The notes under the pieces are model-generated. The model was not told the origin of the DNA and made no database searches. It worked only from the letters and a program-made list of their open reading frames with translations. DNA of 64,000 bases from Flavobacterium alvei. GTDB lineage: Bacteria > Bacteroidota > Bacteroidia > Flavobacteriales > Flavobacteriaceae. The translations under genes were made by a program, and so were the position numbers. Positions 46,246-55,364 of the stretch are shown in pieces; positions within the stretch are counted from its first letter, which is position 1, and every line of letters begins with the position of its first letter. Location of the stretch: NCBI RefSeq assembly GCF_002920895.1, contig NZ_PQVG01000004.1, positions 124,001 to 188,000 on the forward strand. The letters are read 5' to 3'.

Positions 46246-46801
46246 AAAAGAACTGCGACAAAAATACAAAGCCTTACGCAACCAACTTTCAGAAGAAGAT
46301 TTGGAGGAAATGAGTTTGGCTATAGCCAATAAAATACTAAAGTTGCCTATTTGGGAGAAAACCTATTTCCATATTTTCTTGCCCATCACAGAACACAAAG
46401 AAGTCAACACCGAATATATTTTGCATTTACTTTCTGGAAAAGATAAGGAAATTATCATTTCGAAAAGTGATTTTGAAACAAGAGTAATGACTCATTTTCT
46501 TTTGACGGATAATACCAAAATCAAGAAAAACCAATACAACATTCCAGAACCCGTTGACGGCCTAGAAGTTCCTTCAAAAAAAATAGAGGTGGTTTTTGTA
46601 CCGCTTTTAGCTTTTGACAAAACCGGACATCGAGCGGGTTATGGCAAAGGATTTTATGATAAATTCTTGAGCGAATGCAAAGTAGAAACCATTAAAATTG
46701 GGCTATCCTTTTTTGAAGTCGAAGAAACTATTGATGATGTTTTTGAGAATGATATAAAGTTGGATTATTGTGTAACGCCAAATGAAGTTTTCAAATTTTA
46801 A
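46238..46801 (+). CDS. 5-formyltetrahydrofolate cyclo-ligase
   Basis: Converts 5-formyl-THF to 5,10-methenyl-THF with ATP. At 187 residues it has the family signature VFVPLLAFDKTGHRAGYGKGFYDKFL containing the ATP- and metal-binding residues, and an N-terminal ELRQKYKALRNQLS helix with the phosphate-binding basic residues. It starts inside the stop region of the decarboxylase gene and is followed by a hairpin terminator. Confidence 0.95.
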   Translation: MLKKELRQKYKALRNQLSEEDLEEMSLAIANKILKLPIWEKTYFHIFLPITEHKEVNTEYILHLLSGKDKEIIISKSDFETRVMTHFLLTDNTKIKKNQYNIPEPVDGLEVPSKKIEVVFVPLLAFDKTGHRAGYGKGFYDKFLSECKVETIKIGLSFFEVEETIDDVFENDIKLDYCVTPNEVFKF

Positions 46802-46846
46802 TCGAAAATAAGCACAATTTTAAAATTTTTGAATTAGAACAAAATA

Positions 46847-46881
46847 AAAAGGCGCCCTCAAAACCTTTAAGAACGCCTTTT
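46847..46881 (+). terminator. Terminator after the cyclo-ligase gene
   Basis: AAAAGGCG and CGCCTTTT arms enclose about 19 bases. The rest of the 46802-47093 gap is AT-rich with no other recognisable feature. Confidence 0.65.
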
Positions 46882-47093
46882 GCAAAATACTAAAACAAAA
46901 CTAACTAATTCAACCTCAATAATTTAAAAACAACCAATTTTTAAACATCCATAACGCATAAAAATTTTAAATATTGTGTTGAAATAAAAAAAAGTTGAAA
47001 ATTATTTTTTTGATTTTAAAATTCCTTTTCTCTGGCTTACTTTTGCTTCATAAGTATATTTTTAAGTACTTTTGATTAAATTTAATAAATAAA

Positions 47094-48089
47094 ATGACCG
47101 AAAATTTAAAATTTGCCGTAATTGGTGGAGGAAGTTGGGCAACAGCAATTGCTAAAATGTTATGCGTAAACCTACCTGAAATAGCTTGGTATATGCGAAA
47201 TGAAGATGCAATTGAACACATCAAAAAACACCATCACAACCCAAATTATCTAAGCTCAGTCGAATTTGACATTAAAAAACTAAAACTAACCAGCGACATC
47301 AATGAGGCCGTTGGCTATGCTGATTATATTATTTTTGCCATTCCCTCGGCTTTTTTGAATGGAGAACTAGAAAAACTTACCGAAAGTTTGGAAGGCAAAG
47401 TTGTTTTTTCGGCCATCAAAGGAATTGTTCCCGAAACGAGTTTAATTGTTGGCGAACATTTTAATACAACCTACAATATTCCATTCGATAATATTGGTGT
47501 AATTACAGGGCCTTGCCACGCCGAGGAAGTTGCGCTAGAACGTTTGTCCTATCTTACAATAGCTTGTGGCGATGCCAAAAAAGCCAAAATAATGGCCAAG
47601 AATTTATCTGGAAATTACATCAAAACCAAAATCTCTGACGATATTATTGGCACCGAATATGCCGCAATGCTCAAGAATATTTATGCCATTGCAGCAGGAA
47701 TTGCCCACGGATTGGGCTATGGCGACAATTTTCAATCGGTTTTGATGAGTAACGGTATTCGTGAGATGAAAAAATTCATCAAAAAAGTACACAAAATGAA
47801 ACGAAACATCAATGATTCGGCTTATTTGGGCGATTTATTGGTAACCGGATATTCCATTTTCTCTAGAAATAGAATGTTCGGAAATATGATTGGAAAAGGC
47901 TATACCGTAAAATCAGCTATGATGGAAATGAGTATGGTTGCCGAAGGCTATTATGCTGCCAAAAGTGCCTACAATCTCAATTTAGATTATGGTGCTCAAA
48001 CACCTATTATCAATGCCGTTTACAGCATTTTATACGAAGGAAAATCGGCAAAATCAGTTTTTAAAAAACTAACTGATAAGTTAGATTAG
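47094..48089 (+). CDS. gpsA: NAD(P)-dependent glycerol-3-phosphate dehydrogenase
   Basis: Makes sn-glycerol-3-phosphate for phospholipid synthesis. 331 residues. The N-terminal Rossmann motif VIGGGSWATAIAKML binds the cofactor; ITGPCHAEEVA and GTEYAAMLKNIYAIAAGIAHG contain the catalytic Lys, and GYGDNFQSVL and GDLLVTGYSIFSRNR are family signatures. It overlaps the convergent histidine-kinase gene by 4 bases at the 3' ends, with no terminator between. Confidence 0.96.
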   Translation: MTENLKFAVIGGGSWATAIAKMLCVNLPEIAWYMRNEDAIEHIKKHHHNPNYLSSVEFDIKKLKLTSDINEAVGYADYIIFAIPSAFLNGELEKLTESLEGKVVFSAIKGIVPETSLIVGEHFNTTYNIPFDNIGVITGPCHAEEVALERLSYLTIACGDAKKAKIMAKNLSGNYIKTKISDDIIGTEYAAMLKNIYAIAAGIAHGLGYGDNFQSVLMSNGIREMKKFIKKVHKMKRNINDSAYLGDLLVTGYSIFSRNRMFGNMIGKGYTVKSAMMEMSMVAEGYYAAKSAYNLNLDYGAQTPIINAVYSILYEGKSAKSVFKKLTDKLD

Positions 48090-50509
48090 TAACTAATGTG
48101 GTCAAAATACTTTTGAAGTAAAACAGACAATTCTTGTTTTTTAATTGGTTTAGAAATATAGCCGTTGCAGCCCGCATCAATTGTTTTTGATTTATCTCCT
48201 TCTAAAGCAAATGCGGTTTGTGCCAAAATAATTACCTCTTTATTAAATTTTCTAATTTCTTTAGTGGCTTCATATCCATTCATAAGTGGCATTTGCATGT
48301 CCATTAAAATCAAATCGATGTCTGGATTGTTGCGACAAATTTCTACCGCTTCTAGACCTGTTCGTGCCGTTAGTATTTCGCTACTAAATTCTTCAAGTAC
48401 TTTCAAAATTAATATTCTGGAAATATTGTCGTCTTCAGTAACTAATATTTTTAAATTTTTTACTTCAATTGGAGCTGAATTTACTTCTAGCCCATTAGTA
48501 GAATTCTGGATTTCTTGATTACTGATGGTATAGGGAAGCGTAAAATAAAATGTAGAGCCTTTATCGGGTTCACTTTCTACCCAAATTTTGCCGCCCATTA
48601 AATCTACATAAGCTTTGGCTATGGCCAAACCTAATCCAGCACCTTGACGAGCCATTTTATCATTAAAATCGGCTTGAATAAAGCGTTCGAATACGGCTTT
48701 TTGTCTGTCTTTCGATATTCCGATTCCGGTATCTTTTACAAAAAACAGAATATTTTCACCTTGTATCTCATACCCAAATTCTATTGTTCCTTTGACGGTA
48801 TATTTGATGGCGTTTTTAACTAAATTGATTAGAATGGCATAGAGTTTTTCTCGATCGGTAGTAATTGTTGATGCTTTTACGCCAGTATTTTTTTTCAAAA
48901 TAAGTTGTATTCCTTTGTCTTGGGCTTCGGGATTGAAAAACGTGTTGATGTACTGCAATTGTTCGTCGATATTGGTAGTCGAAAGGCTAACGTTCATTTG
49001 TCCAGCTTCAATTTTTGAAACATCAACTATGTCATTGATAATACTAAGAAGTCGGAGACCACTTTTTTCAATGATTTCGATATACTTTTTTTGCTCCTCT
49101 AAACTTAGATTTCCTTGTTTCAGCAATTCGGCAAAGCCCATTATTCCATTCATTGGTGTTCTAATTTCGTGGCTCATATTGGCCAAAAAAGCTGATTTTA
49201 ATTTGTCGCTTTCTTCTGCTTTTATCTTTGCTTTTTGTAATTCTATATTGATTGCTTTTAATTTTTCTTTTGATGTAATTAGCCTTTTATAGTTTTTATT
49301 CAGCGATTTATTCATTAGCTCATACTCCAAATTTTTATTTAACAAATCTGCACTTAATTGCTCGGCCATAATTTTTGCCTTTTTTTTGGTAATAAGTAAA
49401 GAATAGGACAATGCAAACATCAAAAGGCTTATTGTTGTACCGCCAATTAATATAAACAGTGTTTGAGATGAAAAAAAGAACATTCCTTCTGTAGGTCTTG
49501 AAAACACTAAAGTCCATTTTTTATTATTAAAAACTACAGGAAGAATTCGAGTTCTACTTTCTTCATTAGCGTTGTTTCTTGTCAAGTTTTTTTGACTGTC
49601 AAACAAGAGTGCTTTTTGTGAAATTATGCCTTCATCATAAATTTGTAAACGAATATGGGTTTGCTCATTAAAATACTTGGATGCCAAAAAACTATTCATT
49701 AAATCATCCATTCTAAAAGCACAAAAAACCCAGCCAATAATAGCTTTCCTTCGAGCTTCGACAGTATTTGTGAGCAGATTTTTGTAAACGGGAACAAATA
49801 GTATTGTTCCTGCCTGCCAATTTTTCTTAGTTTCTATGCGAAGCTTGACTTTTCCGGTTAGTGTTGGTTTATCATTATCTCTAGCCATTTGCATTGCTTC
49901 TCGTCTAACGGACTCGGAAAACATATCGTATCCCAAAACAGAGGCATTTTTTTTGGTAAAAGGCTCTAAGTAAATTATACCCGTAAAAAAATCTCTTGCT
50001 TGATTAGGAAAAACATTATATTCTGAAAATCCTTCTTTCCGAATAGTTGAAATATGTGCTTTGAGCTGGTTTTTTTTAATTATTGTAGCAAATCCTAAAC
50101 TTTGAACTCCCATAAATTTCACATTTTCACTAGAAAATTTATTGAAATTTTTCCACTCTTCTCGCGTTACGCTTTCAGAAACTTCAAACAGTGACGAACC
50201 ACTGATTAAAAACTCTGAATGCATATTGATTTGGGTAATTATTTTTGATTTAATCTCATTACATACTTGATCAAATTCCTTTTTTGACTGAGTTTCCTCT
50301 TCTTGTTTAACATAATTGAAAACCAAAAAAGTGGCTAGTAGTCCTCCCATTAGAATTAATGAAGAAATCCAAACATGCTTATAATTTCTTAAGGCACTTA
50401 TATAAAAATATCTTGAATTTGACTTCTTCATTATTTGCTGAATTGTAAAACCTCTTGAAGATGCGGTTTTTTTATGAGATAAATTTATGTTTTTTTTTAA
50501 ACACTTCAT
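48086..50509 (-). CDS. CHASE-domain hybrid histidine kinase with C-terminal receiver
   Basis: 807 residues from the ATG at 50509. A membrane helix (about 45-65) is followed by a periplasmic CHASE sensor domain (about 70-290), a second helix (about 345-370), a coiled-coil region, HisKA with phospho-His (SHEIRTPMNG), HATPase_c (NLVKNAIKYT, DTGIGIS, GAGLGLAI) and a receiver domain with phospho-Asp in LILMDMQMP and Lys in ISKP. It senses an extracytoplasmic ligand and phosphorylates its own receiver; no output regulator is adjacent. The frame runs up to a GTG at 50536, but that codon lies in the promoter; the ATG at 50431 is another possible start. Confidence 0.93.
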   Translation of the reverse strand: MKCLKKNINLSHKKTASSRGFTIQQIMKKSNSRYFYISALRNYKHVWISSLILMGGLLATFLVFNYVKQEEETQSKKEFDQVCNEIKSKIITQINMHSEFLISGSSLFEVSESVTREEWKNFNKFSSENVKFMGVQSLGFATIIKKNQLKAHISTIRKEGFSEYNVFPNQARDFFTGIIYLEPFTKKNASVLGYDMFSESVRREAMQMARDNDKPTLTGKVKLRIETKKNWQAGTILFVPVYKNLLTNTVEARRKAIIGWVFCAFRMDDLMNSFLASKYFNEQTHIRLQIYDEGIISQKALLFDSQKNLTRNNANEESRTRILPVVFNNKKWTLVFSRPTEGMFFFSSQTLFILIGGTTISLLMFALSYSLLITKKKAKIMAEQLSADLLNKNLEYELMNKSLNKNYKRLITSKEKLKAINIELQKAKIKAEESDKLKSAFLANMSHEIRTPMNGIMGFAELLKQGNLSLEEQKKYIEIIEKSGLRLLSIINDIVDVSKIEAGQMNVSLSTTNIDEQLQYINTFFNPEAQDKGIQLILKKNTGVKASTITTDREKLYAILINLVKNAIKYTVKGTIEFGYEIQGENILFFVKDTGIGISKDRQKAVFERFIQADFNDKMARQGAGLGLAIAKAYVDLMGGKIWVESEPDKGSTFYFTLPYTISNQEIQNSTNGLEVNSAPIEVKNLKILVTEDDNISRILILKVLEEFSSEILTARTGLEAVEICRNNPDIDLILMDMQMPLMNGYEATKEIRKFNKEVIILAQTAFALEGDKSKTIDAGCNGYISKPIKKQELSVLLQKYFDHISY

Positions 50510-50517
50510 TAAATGTG

Positions 50518-50565
50518 AAAGCCAATAAAACAGCACAAATTAAGAAAAAAAAGCCAATAAAACAA
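50518..50565 (-). promoter_or_regulatory. Kinase promoter flanked by a 15-bp direct repeat
   Basis: TTAATTTG (50543-50536; 7 of 8 matches) with TTG 19 bases upstream (50565-50563) is the likely promoter. The sequence AAAGCCAATAAAACA occurs exactly twice, at 50518-50532 over the predicted start of transcription and at 50550-50564 over the -33 element. The copies are 32 bp apart, about three helical turns. This could be a regulator binding pair. Confidence 0.5.
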
Positions 50566-50729
50566 TCTATTAGATGACTTTATCTTATTTGCAAAAAGTA
50601 TTTATAAACCTCTAAAATTAAAAATCTTAGTTTTTTGATTAATTCATGATGCCTATAACTTGAAGGTGCCAAATACATAAGCATCAAAATTCAACAACAA
50701 ACGAAGTCAAATATAAAACTCCATTTTCG

Positions 50730-50737
50730 TATTTTTG
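50730..50737 (+). promoter_or_regulatory. -7 element of the SCO gene
   Basis: TATTTTTG is a perfect match. The in-frame TTG at 50735 lies inside it, so the start is the ATG at 50753, with a leader of about 10 nt. Confidence 0.65.
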
Positions 50738-50752
50738 CGCCAAATTATTCAT

Positions 50753-51427
50753 ATGAAAGCCTTTCTTTATCAATATCGAAAATTCTTTGGAGTATTGTTG
50801 GTCTTTTCCATCATTGTGATTTCCTTGTTTTATTCAGCATTGAAACCCAAAAAATCATTACCTATATACAATCCATCGGATGTAAATCCAGAATTGGTAG
50901 ATACAACTGTTCAATACATTAGCAAATACCACAAAATTGCCGATTTTTCGTTTACCAACCAAAACGGCAAAACCATTACCCAAAAAGATTATGAAGGCAA
51001 GATTTATGTGGCCGATTTTTTCTTCACCACCTGCAAATCTATTTGCCCGAAAATGACAACTAATTTGGTCGATGTTCAAAAAGCATTTCTGGATAATCCA
51101 AAAGTAAAATTGCTGTCGTTTACGGTAATGCCGGACATTGACAGCGTTTCAGTTTTGAAAGACTACGCACAAATAAATGGTGTGATTGACACAAAATGGA
51201 ACTTAGTAACTGGCGACAAAAAAGCGATTTATACCATGGCTCGAAAATCCTATTTGGCCGTAAAACAAGGAAAACCTGAAGAGCTTTATGATATGGTTCA
51301 TACCGAAAATTTTGTGCTTGTTGACTCCAAAAAACGAGTTCGTGGCTTTTATGACGGAACCAAAAAAGAGGAAATTCAAAAACTAATTGAAGATATAAAT
51401 TGGCTTTTGGAGGACGAAAAAAAGTAG
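50753..51427 (+). CDS. SCO1/SenC family copper/thiol protein
   Basis: 224 residues. An N-terminal membrane anchor (about 12-30) holds a periplasmic thioredoxin-fold domain. The copper-binding CxxxC is Cys94/Cys98 (FTTCKSICPKM) and the third ligand is His183 (MVHTENFVLVD). SCO proteins deliver copper to the CuA site of cytochrome c oxidase or act as thiol redox proteins. No oxidase genes are present in this window. The gene is convergent with a small lipoprotein gene, 18 bases apart. Confidence 0.94.
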   Translation: MKAFLYQYRKFFGVLLVFSIIVISLFYSALKPKKSLPIYNPSDVNPELVDTTVQYISKYHKIADFSFTNQNGKTITQKDYEGKIYVADFFFTTCKSICPKMTTNLVDVQKAFLDNPKVKLLSFTVMPDIDSVSVLKDYAQINGVIDTKWNLVTGDKKAIYTMARKSYLAVKQGKPEELYDMVHTENFVLVDSKKRVRGFYDGTKKEEIQKLIEDINWLLEDEKK

Positions 51428-51445
51428 TTTTTTATGATTTAAATT

Positions 51446-51868
51446 TTAGTAAGAAGTACATTTCCAAAATTTGAAATTACTATTTAATACAGTTTCTTTT
51501 TTGATAGTGATTGTATTTAAATTCGAGTTGTCATAGAAATTCTTTGGCATTACTACATAAGTATTTACGGGCAATTCAATCGCCAATACTCCATTTTTCA
51601 CATTTGAATGAATACTATTTAATTTTAGTTGTTCGAAATTGCCAGTACCTAAATTATCTAAATCAGCTTTAATTATAAAATAAATTTCTCCATTATAATT
51701 GGTATATATTCTAGCACTTTCATTAATTACTGGCATACAATCCCCCTCACCATATTTAATAGTTCCATAAACACCTGTAGTTATATTGGTTTTTGGATTC
51801 TCGTTGTTTTCGCAACTTGTGATAGAAAATGAAGTAATTATTACTAAAATAAAAATTAGTGGTTTCAT
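51446..51868 (-). CDS. Small lipoprotein of unknown function, 140 aa
   Basis: Lipoprotein signal peptide with lipobox SITSC (Cys19). The mature part is beta-rich, with two further Cys residues (GDCMPV and KFWKC) that could form a disulphide. The sequence GVYGTIKYGEGDCMPV resembles short extracellular beta-sandwich domains, but no family is recognised. No partner genes are evident. Confidence 0.75.
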   Translation of the reverse strand: MKPLIFILVIITSFSITSCENNENPKTNITTGVYGTIKYGEGDCMPVINESARIYTNYNGEIYFIIKADLDNLGTGNFEQLKLNSIHSNVKNGVLAIELPVNTYVVMPKNFYDNSNLNTITIKKETVLNSNFKFWKCTSY

Positions 51869-52134
51869 ATTGTAATTGTTTGAAATTTTAATTTGTAAAA
51901 TATAATTTCTGACTTAAAACTAAGTAAATTTACAAAAAAACATTACAAAATGTTATCTAAACAATTATCTTTTTTGAATTATTGTCCTTTTAAAGAACTC
52001 AAATCAGTAAACTAAAACTAACCGTTTGTGCTTGGCAAGTATTTCTGAGTCGGCTAAAACAGGGTTTATTGCGTTAAAAACACTAGCAAAAATTCAAACC
52101 TGACAATTATCATTAAATATTCTTTTTTTTACTG
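51869..52134. other. Gene-free stretch before feoA
   Basis: About 265 AT-rich bases with no open frame of note. A GACAATTATCATTAA segment near 52102 has a faint resemblance to an iron-regulator box, but not enough to call one. Nothing else is recognisable. Confidence 0.3.
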
Positions 52135-52142
52135 TACTTTTG
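52135..52142 (+). promoter_or_regulatory. -7 element of the feo operon
   Basis: TACTTTTG is a perfect -7 match, 28 bases before the feoA start. No good -33 element is present, as expected if an activator or derepression is needed, though that is inference. Confidence 0.55.
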
Positions 52143-52169
52143 TAATCTAAAATCAATCTAAATAAGAGT

Positions 52170-52403
52170 TTGAAAACTACGATTGCCAACTTACGAAAAG
52201 GAGAAAAAGCCATCATCAAAGATTTTGACGCTGATATTATTCCGTTAAAATTATTAGAAATGGGTTGTTTGCCCGGAAACACGGTTCAATTACTTCAAAT
52301 TGCTCCTTTTGGCGATCCTTTGTATTTAAATGTCAATGGCTCACATCTTGCCATTCGCATCGAAACTGCTCGTGAAATTGAAGTAGATTGTATTACAAAA
52401 TAA
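52170..52403 (+). CDS. feoA: Ferrous iron transport protein FeoA
   Basis: A 77-residue SH3-like FeoA protein (KAIIKDFDADIIPLKLLEMGCLPGNTVQLLQIAPFGDP, PLYLNVNGSHLAIRIETAREI), a cytoplasmic partner of FeoB. The start is a TTG at 52170: the only ATG in frame is in the middle of the domain, and MKTTIANLRKGEKA fits FeoA N-termini. It is followed by feoB after 6 bases. Confidence 0.93.
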   Translation: MKTTIANLRKGEKAIIKDFDADIIPLKLLEMGCLPGNTVQLLQIAPFGDPLYLNVNGSHLAIRIETAREIEVDCITK

Positions 52404-52409
52404 CTTTAA

Positions 52410-54512
52410 ATGACCAAGCAAAATATCAATGTCGCTTTAATTGGAAACCCAAATACTGGAAAAACTTCGGTTTTTAACCAACTTACTGGCCTGAATCAAC
52501 AAGTAGGAAATTATCCTGGAATTACGGTCGAAAAGAAAGTTGGTTTTTGCAAATTAGCTCATAATATCAATGCAAATGTAATCGATTTGCCAGGAACCTA
52601 TAGTCTTAATGCCAGCTCAGCTGACGAAAGTGTGGTGATTGAACTTTTGCTCAACAAAAACGACAAACTCTTTCCCGATGTGATTGTGGTAGTTTCGGAA
52701 GTAGAGAATTTGAAACGAAATTTACTGCTTTTTACCCAAATAAAAGACCTTGAGATTCCAACTATTCTAGTCATTAATATGATAGATCGTATGAAACTCA
52801 AAGGAATTTCGCTAGACATTCCATTTCTTGAAGAACATCTAAAAACCAAAATTGTATTAGTAAGTTCTCGAAAAAATATTGGAATTGAAGAACTAAAAAC
52901 TGCAATCACAACCTACAAAACCATTACAACAGAAGCTTGTTTGAATGCTTCTTCTATTGATGATGACTATTTCAATACACTTCGAAAAACGTTCCCTAAT
53001 CAGTCTTTGTACAAACTTTGGCTAGTGATTACACAAGATGTGAATTTTGCAGATTTAAACAGAAAAACACTTGAAAACGAATCGTTTACAAAAAGCAAAT
53101 CCGAACTCAAAAAATTACAACAAAAAGAAACCATCAAGCGTTACCAATTTATAAATGACACTTTAAAAACAGGCCTAAATATAGATTCTTCAATAGCCAC
53201 CGATTTCAGAAGCAAACTAGATCGCATTCTCACCCATAAAGTTTGGGGTTATCTGATATTCTTTGTCATTTTATTCGGAATTTTTCAATCCATCTTCGAA
53301 TGGTCAAAAATTCCAATGGATTTCATTGATAGTAGTTTTGCCAGTTTAAGCACTGCAGCAAGCGAAAATATGCCTCCAGGAGCTTTTACTAATTTAATTG
53401 CTCAAGGAATTATCCCTGGAATTGGCGGAATTTTGATGTTTATTCCACAAATTACCTTTCTGTTTTTGTTCATATCCATCCTCGAAGAAAGTGGCTATAT
53501 GAGCCGAGTAGTGTTTTTGATGGACAAGATTATGCGCCGATTTGGACTTTCAGGCAAAAGTGTTGTTCCCTTAATTTCAGGAACTGCCTGTGCCATTCCA
53601 GCCATTATGGCAACCCGAAATATCGAAAACTGGAAAGAACGATTAATCACAATTTTAGTAACACCACTCACTACTTGTTCGGCACGATTACCTGTTTATG
53701 CTATAATAATTGGATTGGTTATTCCCGATAAATATCTATTAGGCATATTGAATTTACAAGGATTGACCTTAATGTTGTTATATCTTATTGGTTTTGGAAT
53801 GGCAATTCTTTCGGCTTATATTCTTAATAAAGTACTACAACTCAATTGCAAAACTTTTTTTGTGGTCGAAATGCCCAATTACAAATTGCCCATGTTCAAA
53901 AACGTGATGATAACCGTGGTCGAAAAAACCAAAGCTTTTGTATTTGGAGCAGGGAAAATTATCTTGGCAATATCAGTAGTTTTATGGTTTTTGGCTTCCA
54001 ATGGGCCAAGTAAAGATTTCAGAAATGCCGAAACAATTATTACTTCAAAAACCGAAAATGCAACCCTTTCTAAAGTTGAAATAGAAAACAAAATTGCCGC
54101 TTACAAACTCGAAAAATCATACATTGGATTAATGGGAAAAACCATCGAACCAGCTATTTCGCCTTTGGGTTACGATTGGAAAATTGGTGTTGCTATCATT
54201 AGTTCATTTGCTGCAAGAGAAGTTTTTGTGGGAACATTAGCCACGATTTATAGTGTTGGTGGTAGCGACAATGACAACACGATTCGAAACCGAATGAAAG
54301 AAGAAATTAATCCTGAAACGGATCAGAAAATATTTAATTTTGCCTCAGGAATTTCGTTATTATTGTTTTATGCCTTTGCGATGCAATGTATTAGTACTTT
54401 AGCCGTTACAAAAAAAGAAACCAACAGTTGGAAATGGCCTTTAGGACAATTGGTTTTTATGAGTAGTTTTGCCTATATTGTAGCCTTAATTGCTTATCAA
54501 TTATTAAAATAA
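52410..54512 (+). CDS. feoB: Ferrous iron transporter FeoB
   Basis: 700 residues. The N-terminal G domain has the G1 loop GNPNTGKTS, the DLPG motif and the G4 motif INMID. A helical linker is followed by the membrane part with two Gate domains: Cys-containing SGTACAIPAIMATR and TPLTTCSARLPVYAI, and IISSFAAREVFVGTLATIYSVG. It carries Fe2+ across the inner membrane. The order feoA-feoB-small Cys-rich gene gives a complete Feo operon. Confidence 0.97.
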   Translation: MTKQNINVALIGNPNTGKTSVFNQLTGLNQQVGNYPGITVEKKVGFCKLAHNINANVIDLPGTYSLNASSADESVVIELLLNKNDKLFPDVIVVVSEVENLKRNLLLFTQIKDLEIPTILVINMIDRMKLKGISLDIPFLEEHLKTKIVLVSSRKNIGIEELKTAITTYKTITTEACLNASSIDDDYFNTLRKTFPNQSLYKLWLVITQDVNFADLNRKTLENESFTKSKSELKKLQQKETIKRYQFINDTLKTGLNIDSSIATDFRSKLDRILTHKVWGYLIFFVILFGIFQSIFEWSKIPMDFIDSSFASLSTAASENMPPGAFTNLIAQGIIPGIGGILMFIPQITFLFLFISILEESGYMSRVVFLMDKIMRRFGLSGKSVVPLISGTACAIPAIMATRNIENWKERLITILVTPLTTCSARLPVYAIIIGLVIPDKYLLGILNLQGLTLMLLYLIGFGMAILSAYILNKVLQLNCKTFFVVEMPNYKLPMFKNVMITVVEKTKAFVFGAGKIILAISVVLWFLASNGPSKDFRNAETIITSKTENATLSKVEIENKIAAYKLEKSYIGLMGKTIEPAISPLGYDWKIGVAIISSFAAREVFVGTLATIYSVGGSDNDNTIRNRMKEEINPETDQKIFNFASGISLLLFYAFAMQCISTLAVTKKETNSWKWPLGQLVFMSSFAYIVALIAYQLLK

Positions 54513-54517
54513 TCGCA

Positions 54518-54640
54518 ATGATTCAAGATATTTTAACATACCTCACCTTAGCATTTGCAATTGTTTTTTTGGTTAAAAAATTCTTTTTCAAAAAGAAAAA
54601 AACCAACAAAAACTGTGGCGAAGACTGTAATTGTCAGTAA
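54518..54640 (+). CDS. Small FeoB-associated Cys-rich membrane protein
   Basis: A 40-residue frame starting 5 bases after the feoB stop. It has one membrane helix (LTYLTLAFAIVFLVKKFFF), then a Lys-rich patch and a Cys-rich tail (NKNCGEDCNCQ). Size, position and the CxxxCxC tail match the FeoB-associated Cys-rich membrane proteins that replace FeoC in many bacteria. The last 7 bases overlap the convergent DtxR-type gene. The tail may bind iron or a redox partner; this is inference from the family. Confidence 0.85.
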   Translation: MIQDILTYLTLAFAIVFLVKKFFFKKKKTNKNCGEDCNCQ

Positions 54641-55293
54641 TCTACTTTCACAAAAAGATTATTAGCTATTTTATTCGAAATCGTTAATTCTGTTGTTTCG
54701 TTTACTCTTATTTTTGTAGATAAATCGAAGCTTTCTTTGGCCAGAATTTCAATTTTTGAACCCAAAGCAATGGCTTGTTTGTCTAAATATTTCAAAAATT
54801 CGGCCGAAGAATCTTTTACTCCCACACAAATTCCGATTTGATTTATAGCCAAATCCGAAAGCAATTGTTTATCCGTTTTGGCCATTCTTCCCTGAGCATC
54901 TGGAATGGGATCGCCGTGTGGATCTTCGGTTGGATTGCCCAAAAAATCATCCAATTTATTGATGAGTTGCTCAGATTTGATATGTTCTAATTGTTCGGCA
55001 ATATCATGAACCTCATCCCAAGCAAAATTTAATTTATCTACTAAAAAAACTTCCCACAAACGATGTTTCCTTACAATCATTTTGGCCGAAAGTAATCCTT
55101 TATTGGTCAAAGAAACGCCTTGGTATTTTTTGTAATTCACTAAATCTTTTTCGGCCAATTTTTTGAGCATATCTGTCACTGAGGAAGCTTTGGTTTCCAT
55201 CATTTCGGCAATAGCATTAGTGCTCACATCGGCATCAGTAACCGTTGTAAGATGATAAATAGCTTTTAAATAATTTTCTTCTGATAAAGTCAT
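54634..55293 (-). CDS. DtxR/MntR family metal-dependent regulator
   Basis: 219 residues. An N-terminal winged helix (LSEENYLKAIYHLTT, SVTDMLKKLAEKDLV) is followed by a dimerisation and metal-binding region with RKHRLWEVFLVDKL, WDEVHDIAEQLEHI and DPHGDPIPD. These are the family's His/Glu/Cys metal-ligand positions. The C-terminal 75 residues look like the FeoA/SH3-like domain of the longer family members. It would repress metal-uptake genes when Fe2+ or Mn2+ is plentiful. Its position between the feo operon and the Nramp gene makes both natural targets. Confidence 0.93.
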   Translation of the reverse strand: MTLSEENYLKAIYHLTTVTDADVSTNAIAEMMETKASSVTDMLKKLAEKDLVNYKKYQGVSLTNKGLLSAKMIVRKHRLWEVFLVDKLNFAWDEVHDIAEQLEHIKSEQLINKLDDFLGNPTEDPHGDPIPDAQGRMAKTDKQLLSDLAINQIGICVGVKDSSAEFLKYLDKQAIALGSKIEILAKESFDLSTKIRVNETTELTISNKIANNLFVKVDY

Positions 55294-55364
55294 TTGATTT
55301 TAGATTACAGATTTTAGATTTTTAAAATCTTAATACTTGATTCTTTTTTACTTAATATTTCTTT

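Noticed and set aside
52102..52116. Possible Fur-like box before feoA
   Set aside because: Only a loose match to the Fur consensus in a very AT-rich stretch; a DtxR-type site would be expected instead and none was clear.
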